From: Bacteroidales bacterium
Lineage (GTDB): Bacteria; Bacteroidota; Bacteroidia; Bacteroidales; F082
Length of the DNA: 50,122 nt
Direction: 5' to 3'
Assembly (NCBI GenBank): GCA_017649945.1
Contig: JAGCFU010000089.1
Span: 1 to 50,122, forward strand
Below the pieces are notes generated by a model, which saw nothing but the letters and a program-made list of their open reading frames with translations, did no database searches and was not told where the DNA came from. Made by a program: the position numbers and the translations under genes. This document shows, piece by piece, positions 1 through 12,444 of this stretch. Position 1 is the stretch's first letter. Every line of letters begins with the position of its first letter.

Positions 1-96
1 GTCACCGTCGGTCCATTTGAAGAAAGTATCACTCTGTGCGTTGGCGGCAAAACCCATTGTCATTATAATTGCGATTGCGAATAATATCTTTTTCAT
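1..96 (-). CDS. N-terminal fragment of a secreted protein, cut by the window edge
   Basis: Thirty-two codons are visible, starting at ATG on the minus strand (base 96) and running off the left edge. The product begins with two lysines and a hydrophobic stretch ending in A-N-A-Q, a good type I signal peptide with cleavage after Ala-Asn-Ala. About eleven mature residues (S-D-T-F-F-K-W-T-D-G-D) follow, too few to name a family. The start is well supported by an AGGAG box nine bases upstream. The gene begins 20 bases after the stop of the giant T9SS protein on the same strand, so the two are probably co-transcribed. Function unknown. Confidence 0.75.
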   Translation of the reverse strand, partial: MKKILFAIAIIMTMGFAANAQSDTFFKWTDGD

Positions 97-103
97 TTTA
101 TTT

Positions 104-110
104 CTCTCCT
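104..110 (-). promoter_or_regulatory. Strong Shine-Dalgarno site before the edge gene
   Basis: On the minus strand the bases read AGGAGAG, with nine bases between AGGAG and the ATG at 96. This is unusual here, because most genes in the window have only A-rich leaders. It fixes the start of the truncated gene. Confidence 0.7.
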
Positions 111-116
111 ATTATT

Positions 117-3100
117 TTATCTTACAACAATTTTCTGTGTCTTATCATTTAATCTGAAGATGTAAACACCCTGTGATTTCACGTTGACGGTTTCCACTCC
201 ATTCACACGCTGTCTTGAAACCATGCGTCCCATGACGTCGAAAATCTGCAGTTCGCCTTCGCCGCTGACAATGATGTCGTTGCCGCTCTGGTATGCGAAG
301 ATGTCGCTCGTGCCATCGCCGTTAGCGTTTCTGAATACAATCTTGAATCTCGCCATTCTGTCGGCAGGTGAGCCGATGAAGGTGTAGCTCGGGTTGACGC
401 TGAGGTCGATTTCCTCTTCCGCCAGAATATCGATGAGGTAGATTCCGTTGAGGCTCATCTCATCGCCTGCGAAGCTGATGGTGTAGGTTCCTGTTTCATT
501 CGCCTTGAAATACAGCGGTACGTCGCCTTGACGGTCGGAGAACACAATCGAATATTCCTCATCGTCTTGAGGGATGAAGAGTTTCGTATTGCTGCCAATC
601 ATGTTGAATTTAGGCATACACTTGCTTTCTTTGAAGCTTACAACGGCGTTGTCGACAACCTTTGTAGAAACATCGCCTCTTGAGGTGATTGTCTTTGCTA
701 ATGTCATCTGTAACGAGTTGTTGTTGCTTGGAGCGACAGCATCCTGTGTTGCAGCTTTGGTGAATGTAACTTCAGTTCCTGCATTGCCATACACTGCAAT
801 ACCTTGGCAAGGATTGATAACGCTATTAGCTTCTTTGTTTGTGACCGCAGAAGCATTTACTAACTCGCTAAATGCGCAATCAACTGTGACCTTGCAAGTA
901 AGCGGGTTGCCGATGAGGTTCCAGCCGTCGTTTGCAAGAGTTACGGTTGCAGTGTTATCATTCGACAGAGGCTGAATGACACCTGCCACGCTGATGGTAT
1001 TACCCTCTTTGCTTGCGTAGAGATAACCTGTGCCGCGCTGGAAACCTGCTTCTAACAACGAACTATTGTCCGAATGCTGGAGATTGAGCCATTTGTTATT
1101 AGCCCAGTCTAATTTGTAAATATCTTGATCATTAATAGAGCCGGTTGGGAATGCTGCACCATTTACAGGTGATGCGACGAAGTACCATTGATCGGACGTA
1201 TACGTATATAGTGTACCCCAATCTGCAGCTTGTTCAATATTCTTTTTCACTGTGGCATTTACACCTGATGACTTTGTGATAAGTTGACCACCGTCTTCGA
1301 TAACGAGGTTGGCAGCAGTACCGTTATTGGTTAAAGCCTCTGAGACTTCAAGGACCTGGCCGCTTTCAACGGTGTAGGTCTCATTATTTGCAATAGTTAA
1401 TGACTCGAGTGTTGTCGGGCTGTGGAATTCGAGATCGGTGTCGCCATCTCTAACATAGAGATATACTGCACTTTGACCACTGGAATAACATGTGAATCGT
1501 GGGCTGCCAGTATTATATCTAAACATATTTTTGGTATTAGTACCTTGAGCGGTTAAAGTTACTGCAGACCCATCCATTGATAGAGCCCATTTCCCATTAG
1601 CATCATTGCTCGTTTGCATTCCGACATCATTACTTGAACTGCTTGTTGCACAAATATATTTTGAGTTCTTGACATCATACATTGTCCATTTATTAGTATT
1701 ATCACCACTGAGCACAACCTCATACAAACCATTAACTTCTGTAAATGTGTTGGAAGTTACTTTTATATGTACAGTATCTCTTACAGCTCCGTTTTGCTTA
1801 CCCATTGCAGGAATTTTTCCATTTGTTCCACTTGCAATGATATAATGCTTTCCTGCCTCTAATGTTACAGTTGAGCCATCAACTAAAGTATATGTGTGCT
1901 GCACTCTGAATGTTGCGCTTACTGTAACATCATAACCTGGCATTGTGAATGTGTTGTTGTTAATAGTGATTTTTGTTGAAGTGTCGTCTGTTTTGTAAAC
2001 ATCCCATGAATCCAACATGTAGCCACTGCTTGGTGTCGCCGTTAGAGATACAGTTTGACCTTCATAAGCACTTGAAGGAGTTGCTTCAACACTGCCATTC
2101 GTTATACCAGTTGCAATTGCCACTGAATGTTTGCTTCCAACAGCTTTTTTATACAATGTGTTTGCAGTTCCTGATCCATAACATGCCCAATATGTACCAC
2201 CATCTCTTAATATGGCATTAACCGATTGTGCAGTGTTGTATTTACTTACAATAGTATATGTCGCTGTTCCTGAAACCGAGAACAAACATTTATCATCCGA
2301 ATTATCTCCTAATTCTATTTGACTTGCAGTTCCAGTACTTACAGCATATTGTTTTTTAGCTGCGTTATATATAGTCCAGTAATCTCCGCTTGAGGCAATG
2401 TGCCATAAATAAGCGGAAGCATCTGCTACAATAATCCGGTTATTCGAAGGAGATATTGATTGTCTATTAAATCTTTTTGAATTAAGAGTATTTAGCATTG
2501 CATAACTTCCATTTGCAATGATATAATCACCTTCTGTAAGTTCACCTGAATATTGGAAGAACAATTCCGCCACTTGTCCGCCAATTGTAATGGCATATGC
2601 CGGAACAGTAAGAACATCACCATTCAAAACATCGTCGGTGACATCTGAGTTATCAGATTGTTTTTTAACGCTCCAGATAAATACCTTGCCTGCAGTAACA
2701 TTTGTTGCACTCAAAGTGATTTCGGTGCCATAGGCGACATCGGCATTGGCTCCTGCTTCAATCTCTTCTTCGTCACCATATGATGCCAATAAATCGACAT
2801 TAGCAACTGAACTTAACGCAACGTTGAATGATTGTGCTCCCCATTGAGCATATAAAGTTGTGTCGGCATTAATAAGAAATTCATCATCAGGATCATAATA
2901 GTCGCCGCTGCCATCCGATTTTGTATTCCAACTGCTGAATTCATATCCCTCACGTGTAAACTCATTATCTAGTACCGTAACTGTTGAACCTGAAATGTAA
3001 GGGCTATTAGGGTCGCTCATTTCGCCAGTGCCACCGTTGGCATTGTATGTAACCGAATATGCCTCAACAAAAGTAGCGCTAACGGTTACATTTTTCGAAG

Positions 3101-6100
3101 GCATTGTGAATGTCGCTGGATTTGTTTTCGCATCTGGACTTAATGAAACATTTCCCTCATCGGCATCTTTAACGCTGAAAGTACTGAATCTGTATCCATC
3201 ATCGGCAGTTGCTGTAATTGTAACCGTTTCGCCTGCCACTGCCGCATTAACAGTTGCCGCACTTATTGTCGCATTGACAGAGCCGTTTTCGATGCTTCCA
3301 CTAATTGTAATAGTCTGTTTAACTGTACCAGTAAGAGCAATCTCTTTGTCATCTGCTCCATCTGATGATACTGTGATTTTGCCATTGTATGTGTTGCTTG
3401 ACAAACCAGATTTGAGACGTACGTAAATCGTTGTTGCCGACACTGTTCCGCTTCCTTTACTAATAGTTATGTCTGATGTTTGCCAGTTGCTGTTATCTGA
3501 TGAAATCTCGAAGTTGGCACTGTTAGTGGCAACTGAGATGTTCGCTGTGAGGTTTGCTCCACTTACTGTAAATGATTTACTATCTGGACCGCCACCATAA
3601 TTATATGTGAAGTCTGAAATTGAAGAGACTGAAGTTGTCACACCTGGAGCCACGACAATATCTGATGAACTACGAGGTAATATCTCTTTCTTATTGCCAT
3701 ATTGCAAATAAACGCCGGTAACATTATAAGTTTCACCATTGGTAAAACTCATTCCTGAATATAATTGATTATATGGCTGAATTGAGTCAGTTCCATCCGA
3801 CAAGTATTTTGAAGTGCTGTTGTATTTCAAACCGCCTAATGTATACACACCACCAGTGCACACTCCTGACAAATCTGCAATGGTTTTGTTGGTTATTGGG
3901 GTAATTGTTCCGCCTGTATTAACAGTAATGTTAGTTGTACTTGTAGTGAGGTTTGTAAATTCAGCGGCACCGTTATATAGTTTCAAACTCGCCTGTACCG
4001 TATTACTTAAAATATTTCCGACCGCGAACCCGGGTTTACTTCCGTAATATGTTATAAAACCTTTACCTGAACCATCAGTCACGTATGCTGTTTTTTCGTC
4101 GGTGGAAACTCCAGACACCACCCAATTGCCAAGAGTTACATACTTGTTAGTCGCAGTGCTTCCAGCTGTTGTCGCAGCTGAGAAAATTTGATCCATTGTG
4201 GTTAATGGGTTCACGACAGTGTAATTAGCTGTAGCCACCGAACTGCTAATGTTGTATTTTACAGCAATTGCTTTGATTGTTGTGGTTTCGTCAACGGTAA
4301 TACCTTCATCTGGGTCATACACTGAGCTTGAAGTCGTTGGAGTAGCTGGATTTTCACCTATTGTATAATAGATGGTTGCTCCTGTTGTATCACTTTCCAA
4401 CAGCACGACATATTCATTTATGATGACAGTGCCGCTTTCCGGGTCAAATGATGGAGCAGGAAGTGTGAATGCAGACTGGGTTATTGTTATGACATCTGAT
4501 TTCACGCTGCCAGACTCAACTTTGAAGTATGCGGTACGTGGGGAGCTTGTTTTATTTTGTTTTACTGCAACGACCAACTCGTCGTCATCATATAATATGT
4601 CTCCAATCCAGTCCGGCTTGGTTGTCGAGGTCGTTCCTGCAGATGAGGTATAAAACACCGTCGGATTAGAAGCCAAAGTCTGGTCGGTGTCAATTGAGAA
4701 AGCAATATTTTGCGCAGCGCAAGATGGGGTGGCTAATGTTGGGGAAACGGTGATATAACCGCTTGATGCCACGAATGTTGCTGTAACCGTTGTAGGAGCC
4801 GACCCCATAGTTAATGTCGTAGGGTTATTGCTTGTGCTACCTAAAGATGCACCTGTTTCAGAAACCGACCATCCACTAAATGCATATCCAGAACTTGGTG
4901 TCGCAAATAATGTTATAGTTGAACTTGGTTCAATTGCATCGCCACTGTTTACTGTATTGCTGCCTGCATCTTGTCCTGCAATGCTGCCGTTTATAGCTGA
5001 ATATGTAATTGTAGGCCAGAAATTTGCCGTAACTGTTGCATCTTCAGTTCCCATCGTGAATGTGGTTGTTGCATCATCTTCATCTACTACAGAAGCTCCC
5101 GTTCCTGAAACAGTCCAGTTATGGAATCCCCATCCGCTGCTGGCTGTTGCTTCTATATCTGTGGTTGCACCATTAATTAATGAAGTTGTTTCAATTGTCA
5201 CTTCTCCACCAGCTTCAGGACTTGCAGCACCAGTTACTGTATGCGAAATAGCTTCAAGGGTCAGTTTTATAGAAGTAAATTGAGAGTTGTATGAGTTTGT
5301 AACATTCACTGAAAGTGCAGAAGATTGATAAGTTGAATTAATACTATACTCATAATCTTTATCTTTTGTTTCCCATGTTTGAGCTGCCGATGCAGTATAA
5401 CTACCACTAACAATGCTAACAGACACTTTCGTTGAATGACCTGTAGAAGAGTGTATTGTAACTTTTGTAATTTTATATCCTGAAAATGTTGGAAGGCTTA
5501 TCTGTGCGCCACTTTTTCCCAACAAAAAATAGCCTGAAGAAGCGTCACTAAAATATCTGCTAGTACCTGATGCCACAAAAGATTTACCATCACTATAATA
5601 AATCGTGCCAACATTGTTGCCACTTCCAGTATTTGGATGCGTGGTCAAGTTTGAATCGGTATAAAAATTATTCGCACCAGCAAAATTATATGTTTTGGTC
5701 TCAGTCCCACTACCACCACCTGAATAGTTGACAGTAATTGACTCAACCCAAATATATTTTGAACTATTTAATTGTATATATGTAATAGGAGAAGTTATAG
5801 TAAAAGTATAATTATTAAAACTAGATGAATTTGAAACTGTTTGAGCTGTAGCACCATTCACACTTAATGTTGCTGAATTAGATGTATTATATCTTTTTGC
5901 ACTAACAACAATTGAAGTTGGCGTAACCTGCCCACTTGCTGATAAATTCATTTTTAAAACGCCAGCATTACTACTTGTACCAAGTTTTAAGCCATTGGCA
6001 CCATTATAATATGCATTTGTTGCAGTAACTACATTCCCAGACAAATAATCAGCTCCAGACGAAACGATAGTACTGCAAGCCGTGGAAGTAGTAACACCTG

Positions 6101-6233
6101 TGCCATCACCAGAATTCTTTTTGAACGAAATAGTATAATCACCTCTCGTTTGTCCCCACAACCTCACCGGTTGCAGCATAATAGCAAGCAGCATAACCGC
6201 TGCTGCAATTAAGATTGTAAATCTTTTTTTCAT
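117..6233 (-). CDS. Giant T9SS-secreted multidomain surface protein
   Basis: A 2038-residue protein with an N-terminal signal peptide (about residues 1-28, ending W-G-Q) and a C-terminal T9SS type A sorting tail (F-D-V-M-G-R ... N-D-K-T-Q-K-I-V-V-R). It should cross the outer membrane through the type IX system and be released or anchored at the surface. No catalytic domain is recognisable. The body is a chain of beta modules. Divergent InlB-type repeats (G-Y-x-F-S-G-W pattern) lie at about 330-490, a BACON-like segment at 495-590 and a chitobiase C-terminal-like module at 593-673. An OB-fold-like region (about 678-848) and a classical Listeria-Bacteroides repeat (about 1061-1131) follow, with more InlB-like repeats after that. 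The last 430 residues form a module shared with the giant protein at 40427-46495. An adhesin or glycan-binding role is inference. A long leader of about 135 nt precedes the start. Confidence 0.85.
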   Translation of the reverse strand: MKKRFTILIAAAVMLLAIMLQPVRLWGQTRGDYTISFKKNSGDGTGVTTSTACSTIVSSGADYLSGNVVTATNAYYNGANGLKLGTSSNAGVLKMNLSASGQVTPTSIVVSAKRYNTSNSATLSVNGATAQTVSNSSSFNNYTFTITSPITYIQLNSSKYIWVESITVNYSGGGSGTETKTYNFAGANNFYTDSNLTTHPNTGSGNNVGTIYYSDGKSFVASGTSRYFSDASSGYFLLGKSGAQISLPTFSGYKITKVTIHSSTGHSTKVSVSIVSGSYTASAAQTWETKDKDYEYSINSTYQSSALSVNVTNSYNSQFTSIKLTLEAISHTVTGAASPEAGGEVTIETTSLINGATTDIEATASSGWGFHNWTVSGTGASVVDEDDATTTFTMGTEDATVTANFWPTITYSAINGSIAGQDAGSNTVNSGDAIEPSSTITLFATPSSGYAFSGWSVSETGASLGSTSNNPTTLTMGSAPTTVTATFVASSGYITVSPTLATPSCAAQNIAFSIDTDQTLASNPTVFYTSSAGTTSTTKPDWIGDILYDDDELVVAVKQNKTSSPRTAYFKVESGSVKSDVITITQSAFTLPAPSFDPESGTVIINEYVVLLESDTTGATIYYTIGENPATPTTSSSVYDPDEGITVDETTTIKAIAVKYNISSSVATANYTVVNPLTTMDQIFSAATTAGSTATNKYVTLGNWVVSGVSTDEKTAYVTDGSGKGFITYYGSKPGFAVGNILSNTVQASLKLYNGAAEFTNLTTSTTNITVNTGGTITPITNKTIADLSGVCTGGVYTLGGLKYNSTSKYLSDGTDSIQPYNQLYSGMSFTNGETYNVTGVYLQYGNKKEILPRSSSDIVVAPGVTTSVSSISDFTYNYGGGPDSKSFTVSGANLTANISVATNSANFEISSDNSNWQTSDITISKGSGTVSATTIYVRLKSGLSSNTYNGKITVSSDGADDKEIALTGTVKQTITISGSIENGSVNATISAATVNAAVAGETVTITATADDGYRFSTFSVKDADEGNVSLSPDAKTNPATFTMPSKNVTVSATFVEAYSVTYNANGGTGEMSDPNSPYISGSTVTVLDNEFTREGYEFSSWNTKSDGSGDYYDPDDEFLINADTTLYAQWGAQSFNVALSSVANVDLLASYGDEEEIEAGANADVAYGTEITLSATNVTAGKVFIWSVKKQSDNSDVTDDVLNGDVLTVPAYAITIGGQVAELFFQYSGELTEGDYIIANGSYAMLNTLNSKRFNRQSISPSNNRIIVADASAYLWHIASSGDYWTIYNAAKKQYAVSTGTASQIELGDNSDDKCLFSVSGTATYTIVSKYNTAQSVNAILRDGGTYWACYGSGTANTLYKKAVGSKHSVAIATGITNGSVEATPSSAYEGQTVSLTATPSSGYMLDSWDVYKTDDTSTKITINNNTFTMPGYDVTVSATFRVQHTYTLVDGSTVTLEAGKHYIIASGTNGKIPAMGKQNGAVRDTVHIKVTSNTFTEVNGLYEVVLSGDNTNKWTMYDVKNSKYICATSSSSNDVGMQTSNDANGKWALSMDGSAVTLTAQGTNTKNMFRYNTGSPRFTCYSSGQSAVYLYVRDGDTDLEFHSPTTLESLTIANNETYTVESGQVLEVSEALTNNGTAANLVIEDGGQLITKSSGVNATVKKNIEQAADWGTLYTYTSDQWYFVASPVNGAAFPTGSINDQDIYKLDWANNKWLNLQHSDNSSLLEAGFQRGTGYLYASKEGNTISVAGVIQPLSNDNTATVTLANDGWNLIGNPLTCKVTVDCAFSELVNASAVTNKEANSVINPCQGIAVYGNAGTEVTFTKAATQDAVAPSNNNSLQMTLAKTITSRGDVSTKVVDNAVVSFKESKCMPKFNMIGSNTKLFIPQDDEEYSIVFSDRQGDVPLYFKANETGTYTISFAGDEMSLNGIYLIDILAEEEIDLSVNPSYTFIGSPADRMARFKIVFRNANGDGTSDIFAYQSGNDIIVSGEGELQIFDVMGRMVSRQRVNGVETVNVKSQGVYIFRLNDKTQKIVVR

Positions 6234-6375
6234 TTTGTTTGTTTAGTTTTAGTTTAGTTATTTTTGTTTTGTTTGAATTTACGCCTTTAATATGGCAATT
6301 TTATTTGATTATTTCTATCCATTTCACGCTATCTCCTTGATAATCAAATATGTTCAATCACAGCTGTTTGCACTG

Positions 6376-6383
6376 CAAAAATA
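6376..6383 (-). promoter_or_regulatory. Promoter -7 box for the giant T9SS gene
   Basis: The minus strand reads TATTTTTG, an exact match to the Bacteroidetes TAnnTTTG element. Transcription would start near 6369 and leave a leader of about 135 nt before the ATG at 6233. The leader is A-rich, with AACTAAA repeated just before the start. No clear -33 element is seen. Confidence 0.45.
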
Positions 6384-6460
6384 TAAAAGAAAATCCAAAT
6401 ATTAAAAAAAAATTAACATATTTTTTTTGCACATCAACTTAAAATATTTTAAGAAAAAAA

Positions 6461-6475
6461 TTGCTTGACAAGCAA
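6461..6475. promoter_or_regulatory. Perfect 15-bp palindrome, candidate operator
   Basis: TTGCTTG-A-CAAGCAA is a perfect inverted repeat (7-bp arms, one central base). It covers the TTG that sits at -33 distance from the -7 box at 6488. A protein bound here would cover the promoter of the ORF6N gene, so repression, possibly autorepression, is a reasonable guess. Confidence 0.5.
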
Positions 6476-6487
6476 GGTTTTATAACG

Positions 6488-6495
6488 TAATTTTG
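6488..6495 (+). promoter_or_regulatory. Promoter -7 box for the ORF6N gene
   Basis: TAATTTTG, with a TTG at 6465-6467 and a 20-bp spacer, fits the Bacteroidetes vegetative promoter. It lies 26 bases before the ATG at 6522. Confidence 0.6.
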
Positions 6496-6521
6496 CATCA
6501 AGATTCTAAAAATTTGAATTT

Positions 6522-7502
6522 ATGAAAAACAAAAGTTTGTCATTGTCTGATGAAAATTATTTGAGATCTAAGATTTATATCATCAGAGGGGTTCAGGTTA
6601 TGCTGGACGCTGATTTGGCGGAAATTTATGGGTATGAAACAAGGTATTTTAACCGTCAAGTTAACAATAATATTGAACGATTTGACTTGGATGCAAGATT
6701 CCAGCTCACAAAAGAAGAGTTTCAAAACTTGATGTGCAAAAATTTCACATCAAGTTGGGGCGGCACGCGAAAACTACCCTACGCTTTCACAGAATTAGGA
6801 ATTTACATGCTCATGACTGTGCTTAAAGGCGATCTCGCCGTAAGCCAAAGTAAGAAACTTATCAAACTTTTCAAGCAAATGAAAGATTTCATCATACAGC
6901 TGCAAAACGTTTTGCCTGCTTCAGAAGTCAGGATGCTTGCAATCCAAACTCACAACAACACCGATGATATTCGTCAGCTAAAGCAGCAGATGGTTACTCG
7001 TGATGAGTTGTCATTAGTCATCAAAGATTTTACGAATCCTAACATTAAAAAGGATTACCTTTTCTTTAACGGACAAACAGTTGAAGCCAATATGGCCTAT
7101 TCAGAAATATATTCATACGCAAAGAAAACCATACATATAGTCGATAATTATATAAGCTTGAAAACTCTGGTTCTTCTTAAATCAGTGGCACGAGGTGTGA
7201 AAGTGATAATTTTCAGCGATAACATTAACAACGGTCTCCATCAGACTGAATTAGCTGATTTCAAAAACGAATATCCTAATGTGGACGTAACACTGGAACC
7301 CACTGGTGGTATTTATTACGACCGATACATTTTTATTGATTATAGCACCACAAATGAAATGATATTTCATTGCGGAGGCTCATCTAAAGACGGCGGTCGG
7401 CGAGTTACATCAATTACAAAAGTTGAAGATGTGAATCTTTATCGAAACATCGTCAGCACTCTTTCGTCGCGTTGTCAAGCTTCTTCATCATCGAGAACAT
7501 GA
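6522..7502 (+). CDS. ORF6N-domain protein with PLD-like C-terminal region
   Basis: A 326-residue protein. Residues about 12-100 match the ORF6N domain, a DNA-binding module known from phage antirepressors and common in Bacteroidetes (I-R-G-x-x-V-M-L-D-x-D-L-A-x-I-Y-G, then F-N-R-Q-V and an F-x-L-T-x-E-E-F segment). A helical linker follows (about 120-175). The C-terminal half (about 185-315) has an I-H-I-V-D-N-Y-I segment and a D-R-Y-I-F-I-D-Y ... H-C-G-G-S-S-K-D-G-G segment that resemble a phospholipase-D/HKD fold with degenerate catalytic motifs, so it may sense or bind rather than cut. The gene stands alone, has its own promoter and palindrome, and its last 16 codons lie antisense over the end of the transporter gene, which suggests the 3' end has been altered. 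Its role is unknown; a transcriptional or stress switch is the likeliest guess. Confidence 0.8.
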   Translation: MKNKSLSLSDENYLRSKIYIIRGVQVMLDADLAEIYGYETRYFNRQVNNNIERFDLDARFQLTKEEFQNLMCKNFTSSWGGTRKLPYAFTELGIYMLMTVLKGDLAVSQSKKLIKLFKQMKDFIIQLQNVLPASEVRMLAIQTHNNTDDIRQLKQQMVTRDELSLVIKDFTNPNIKKDYLFFNGQTVEANMAYSEIYSYAKKTIHIVDNYISLKTLVLLKSVARGVKVIIFSDNINNGLHQTELADFKNEYPNVDVTLEPTGGIYYDRYIFIDYSTTNEMIFHCGGSSKDGGRRVTSITKVEDVNLYRNIVSTLSSRCQASSSSRT

Positions 7503-9135
7503 AGACCGCGGAGATGACGCAGAGGATTATCAAAACTCCCCATATCATCACCAGCGAGAGGCCGGTGTTCCAGATGGAGCTGATGACAGAAGTGAGATAG
7601 TTGCCGATGGCTGTGGCGCCAAACCAAAGTCCCATCATCAGGCCCTTGAGCTTCGGAGGTGCCACCTTTGAGACGAACGAGATTCCCATCGGGCTGAGCA
7701 ACAGCTCTCCGAATGTCAGCACCAGATAAGTGCTAATCAGCCAGTTAGGCGACACCAGCACGCCGCTCACGCCGCCTGTCGCCGACAACTCCTTCGGTGA
7801 AGGCAGTCCGAACGACGCCGCTGCCATCACGCAATATCCCAAGGCTGCCACAAGCATTCCAAACGCAATCTTACGCGGTGCCGACGGCTCCTTGCCTCTC
7901 TTCGCGAGAGCACTGAACAACGCCATCGAGACCGGCGTCAGAGCCACCACGAAGAACGGGTTGAAATGCTGGAAAATCTGAGGGAGAATCACCACATACT
8001 TGTCGACATTCAGAGCCTTATACCACACGCCTGCGACGCAAGCCGCCAACAGCAGTCCCGACAACGTCTTGCCGCGTTTCGTGTCACTCTGGAACACTCC
8101 GAACAAAGCATACACGCCCACTGCTATCATCGCCAAGGTGAACACGTCGAAGCCTATGCGTGTCCAGCCTGTCGCCACAGATGCTGTGTAGTCGCGCGCG
8201 AAGTATGTCAGCGTCAGGCCGGCCTGCTGGAACGCCATCCAGAAGAAGATGACGACGGCAAACACGAGGCACAACGCCACCACGCGTTCCTTGGTCTGTT
8301 TCGGCGTGAGCTCTACGACCTTCTCCTCATTCGCCGCCTTCTCGCCTTTGCGCACGTCGACGTGCTTGAACGACTTGCGGAAGCCGAAGTAGATGGCTAT
8401 CGAGAGTATCAGCGAGATGCACGCGACGCCGAAGCCGTAGCTATAAGCCACCGACAATGAGTCGATATAATTCTGGCAGAACGCCGTCATGTCGCCTGTG
8501 AAGCTGCTCTGTGCCGATGCCAGCGTCTCGAGGCGCGTCATGCCGTCGGCAGTGATGGTGCCGTCGAGAAACTGGTGCGCCAGCGAAGGGATGTTTGCTT
8601 CGTAAGTGAAACCGTTCTTGCCGAGAAACATGTTGGTAACCGCTGTCGCCGTGGTGGGCGCGAACATCGAGCCGATGTTGATGGCCATGTAAAAGAGGCT
8701 GAATCCGCCGTCACGTTTCGCGGCATATTTCGCGTCATCATAGAGGTTGCCCACCATCACCTGCAGGTTGCCTTTAAACAGTCCTGTTCCTATGGCGACA
8801 CACAGCAAGGCGAGAATCATCATGGTGAACGCCATGCCACCTGAAGCGTCTTTCTGCGTGAACAGAAGCAGATAGCCAGTGAACATCACCAGGATACCTG
8901 TCACGACAGTCCTTCCGAAGCCCCAGAACTTGTCAGCGATATATCCGCCAAGGATAGGCATGAAATAGACCGCGGCGAGGAAGATACCGTAAAACTGACC
9001 TGCCGTCTGTGCGGTGAGACCGAACTTAGCCTGCAAAAACAACACGAAGATTGCAAGCATGGTGTAATAGCCGAAACGCTCGCCTGTGTTGGCTAAAGCG
9101 AGGGCGTACAAACCTTTGGGATGACCTTTAAACAT
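7453..9135 (-). CDS. POT/PTR-family proton-coupled oligopeptide transporter
   Basis: A 560-residue inner-membrane protein of the major facilitator superfamily, expected to import di- and tripeptides with protons. The N-terminus has the POT signature G-E-R-F-G-Y-Y (residues 18-24), and G-G-Y-I-A-D-K-F-W-G follows near residue 63. Some fourteen hydrophobic segments are visible, as in the bacterial DtpT type. In the classic ExxER motif the first Glu is replaced by Asn (N16), while E19 and R20 are kept, so proton coupling may differ from model transporters. It follows the beta-galactosidase gene by 5 nt and is probably co-transcribed. Its 3' end overlaps the convergent ORF6N gene by 50 nt. Family assignment is firm; substrate is inferred from the family. 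Confidence 0.9.
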   Translation of the reverse strand: MFKGHPKGLYALALANTGERFGYYTMLAIFVLFLQAKFGLTAQTAGQFYGIFLAAVYFMPILGGYIADKFWGFGRTVVTGILVMFTGYLLLFTQKDASGGMAFTMMILALLCVAIGTGLFKGNLQVMVGNLYDDAKYAAKRDGGFSLFYMAINIGSMFAPTTATAVTNMFLGKNGFTYEANIPSLAHQFLDGTITADGMTRLETLASAQSSFTGDMTAFCQNYIDSLSVAYSYGFGVACISLILSIAIYFGFRKSFKHVDVRKGEKAANEEKVVELTPKQTKERVVALCLVFAVVIFFWMAFQQAGLTLTYFARDYTASVATGWTRIGFDVFTLAMIAVGVYALFGVFQSDTKRGKTLSGLLLAACVAGVWYKALNVDKYVVILPQIFQHFNPFFVVALTPVSMALFSALAKRGKEPSAPRKIAFGMLVAALGYCVMAAASFGLPSPKELSATGGVSGVLVSPNWLISTYLVLTFGELLLSPMGISFVSKVAPPKLKGLMMGLWFGATAIGNYLTSVISSIWNTGLSLVMIWGVLIILCVISAVFMFSMMKKLDNATKEC

Positions 9136-9140
9136 ATTCT

Positions 9141-12392
<3,252 letters not shown>

Positions 12393-12412
12393 TTAAGCTA
12401 CAAAAAAATTAT

Positions 12413-12420
12413 TATCTTTG
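12413..12420 (+). promoter_or_regulatory. Promoter -7 box for the ligA operon
   Basis: TATCTTTG is an exact match to the Bacteroidetes -7 consensus and lies 24 bases before the chosen ATG at 12445. A TTG-initiated reading from 12418 would overlap this box, which argues for the ATG. Confidence 0.6.
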
Positions 12421-12444
12421 CGAGTTAATCATAACATTCATCTT

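Noticed and set aside
117-6233. A catalytic domain in the left giant protein
   Set aside because: Only beta-module repeats and a sorting tail could be recognised; no catalytic motif was found.
7966-8460. A 164-codon frame antisense to the POT transporter
   Set aside because: It is composition-driven, rich in His, Arg and Ala, with no domain, and lies wholly inside a well-supported gene.
12418-12444. TTG start extending the membrane protein
   Set aside because: The TTG is part of the -7 box. The same reasoning moved the starts at 34900 and 34988. At 19896, 27859 and 40427 the ATG was simply preferred over a nearby TTG.
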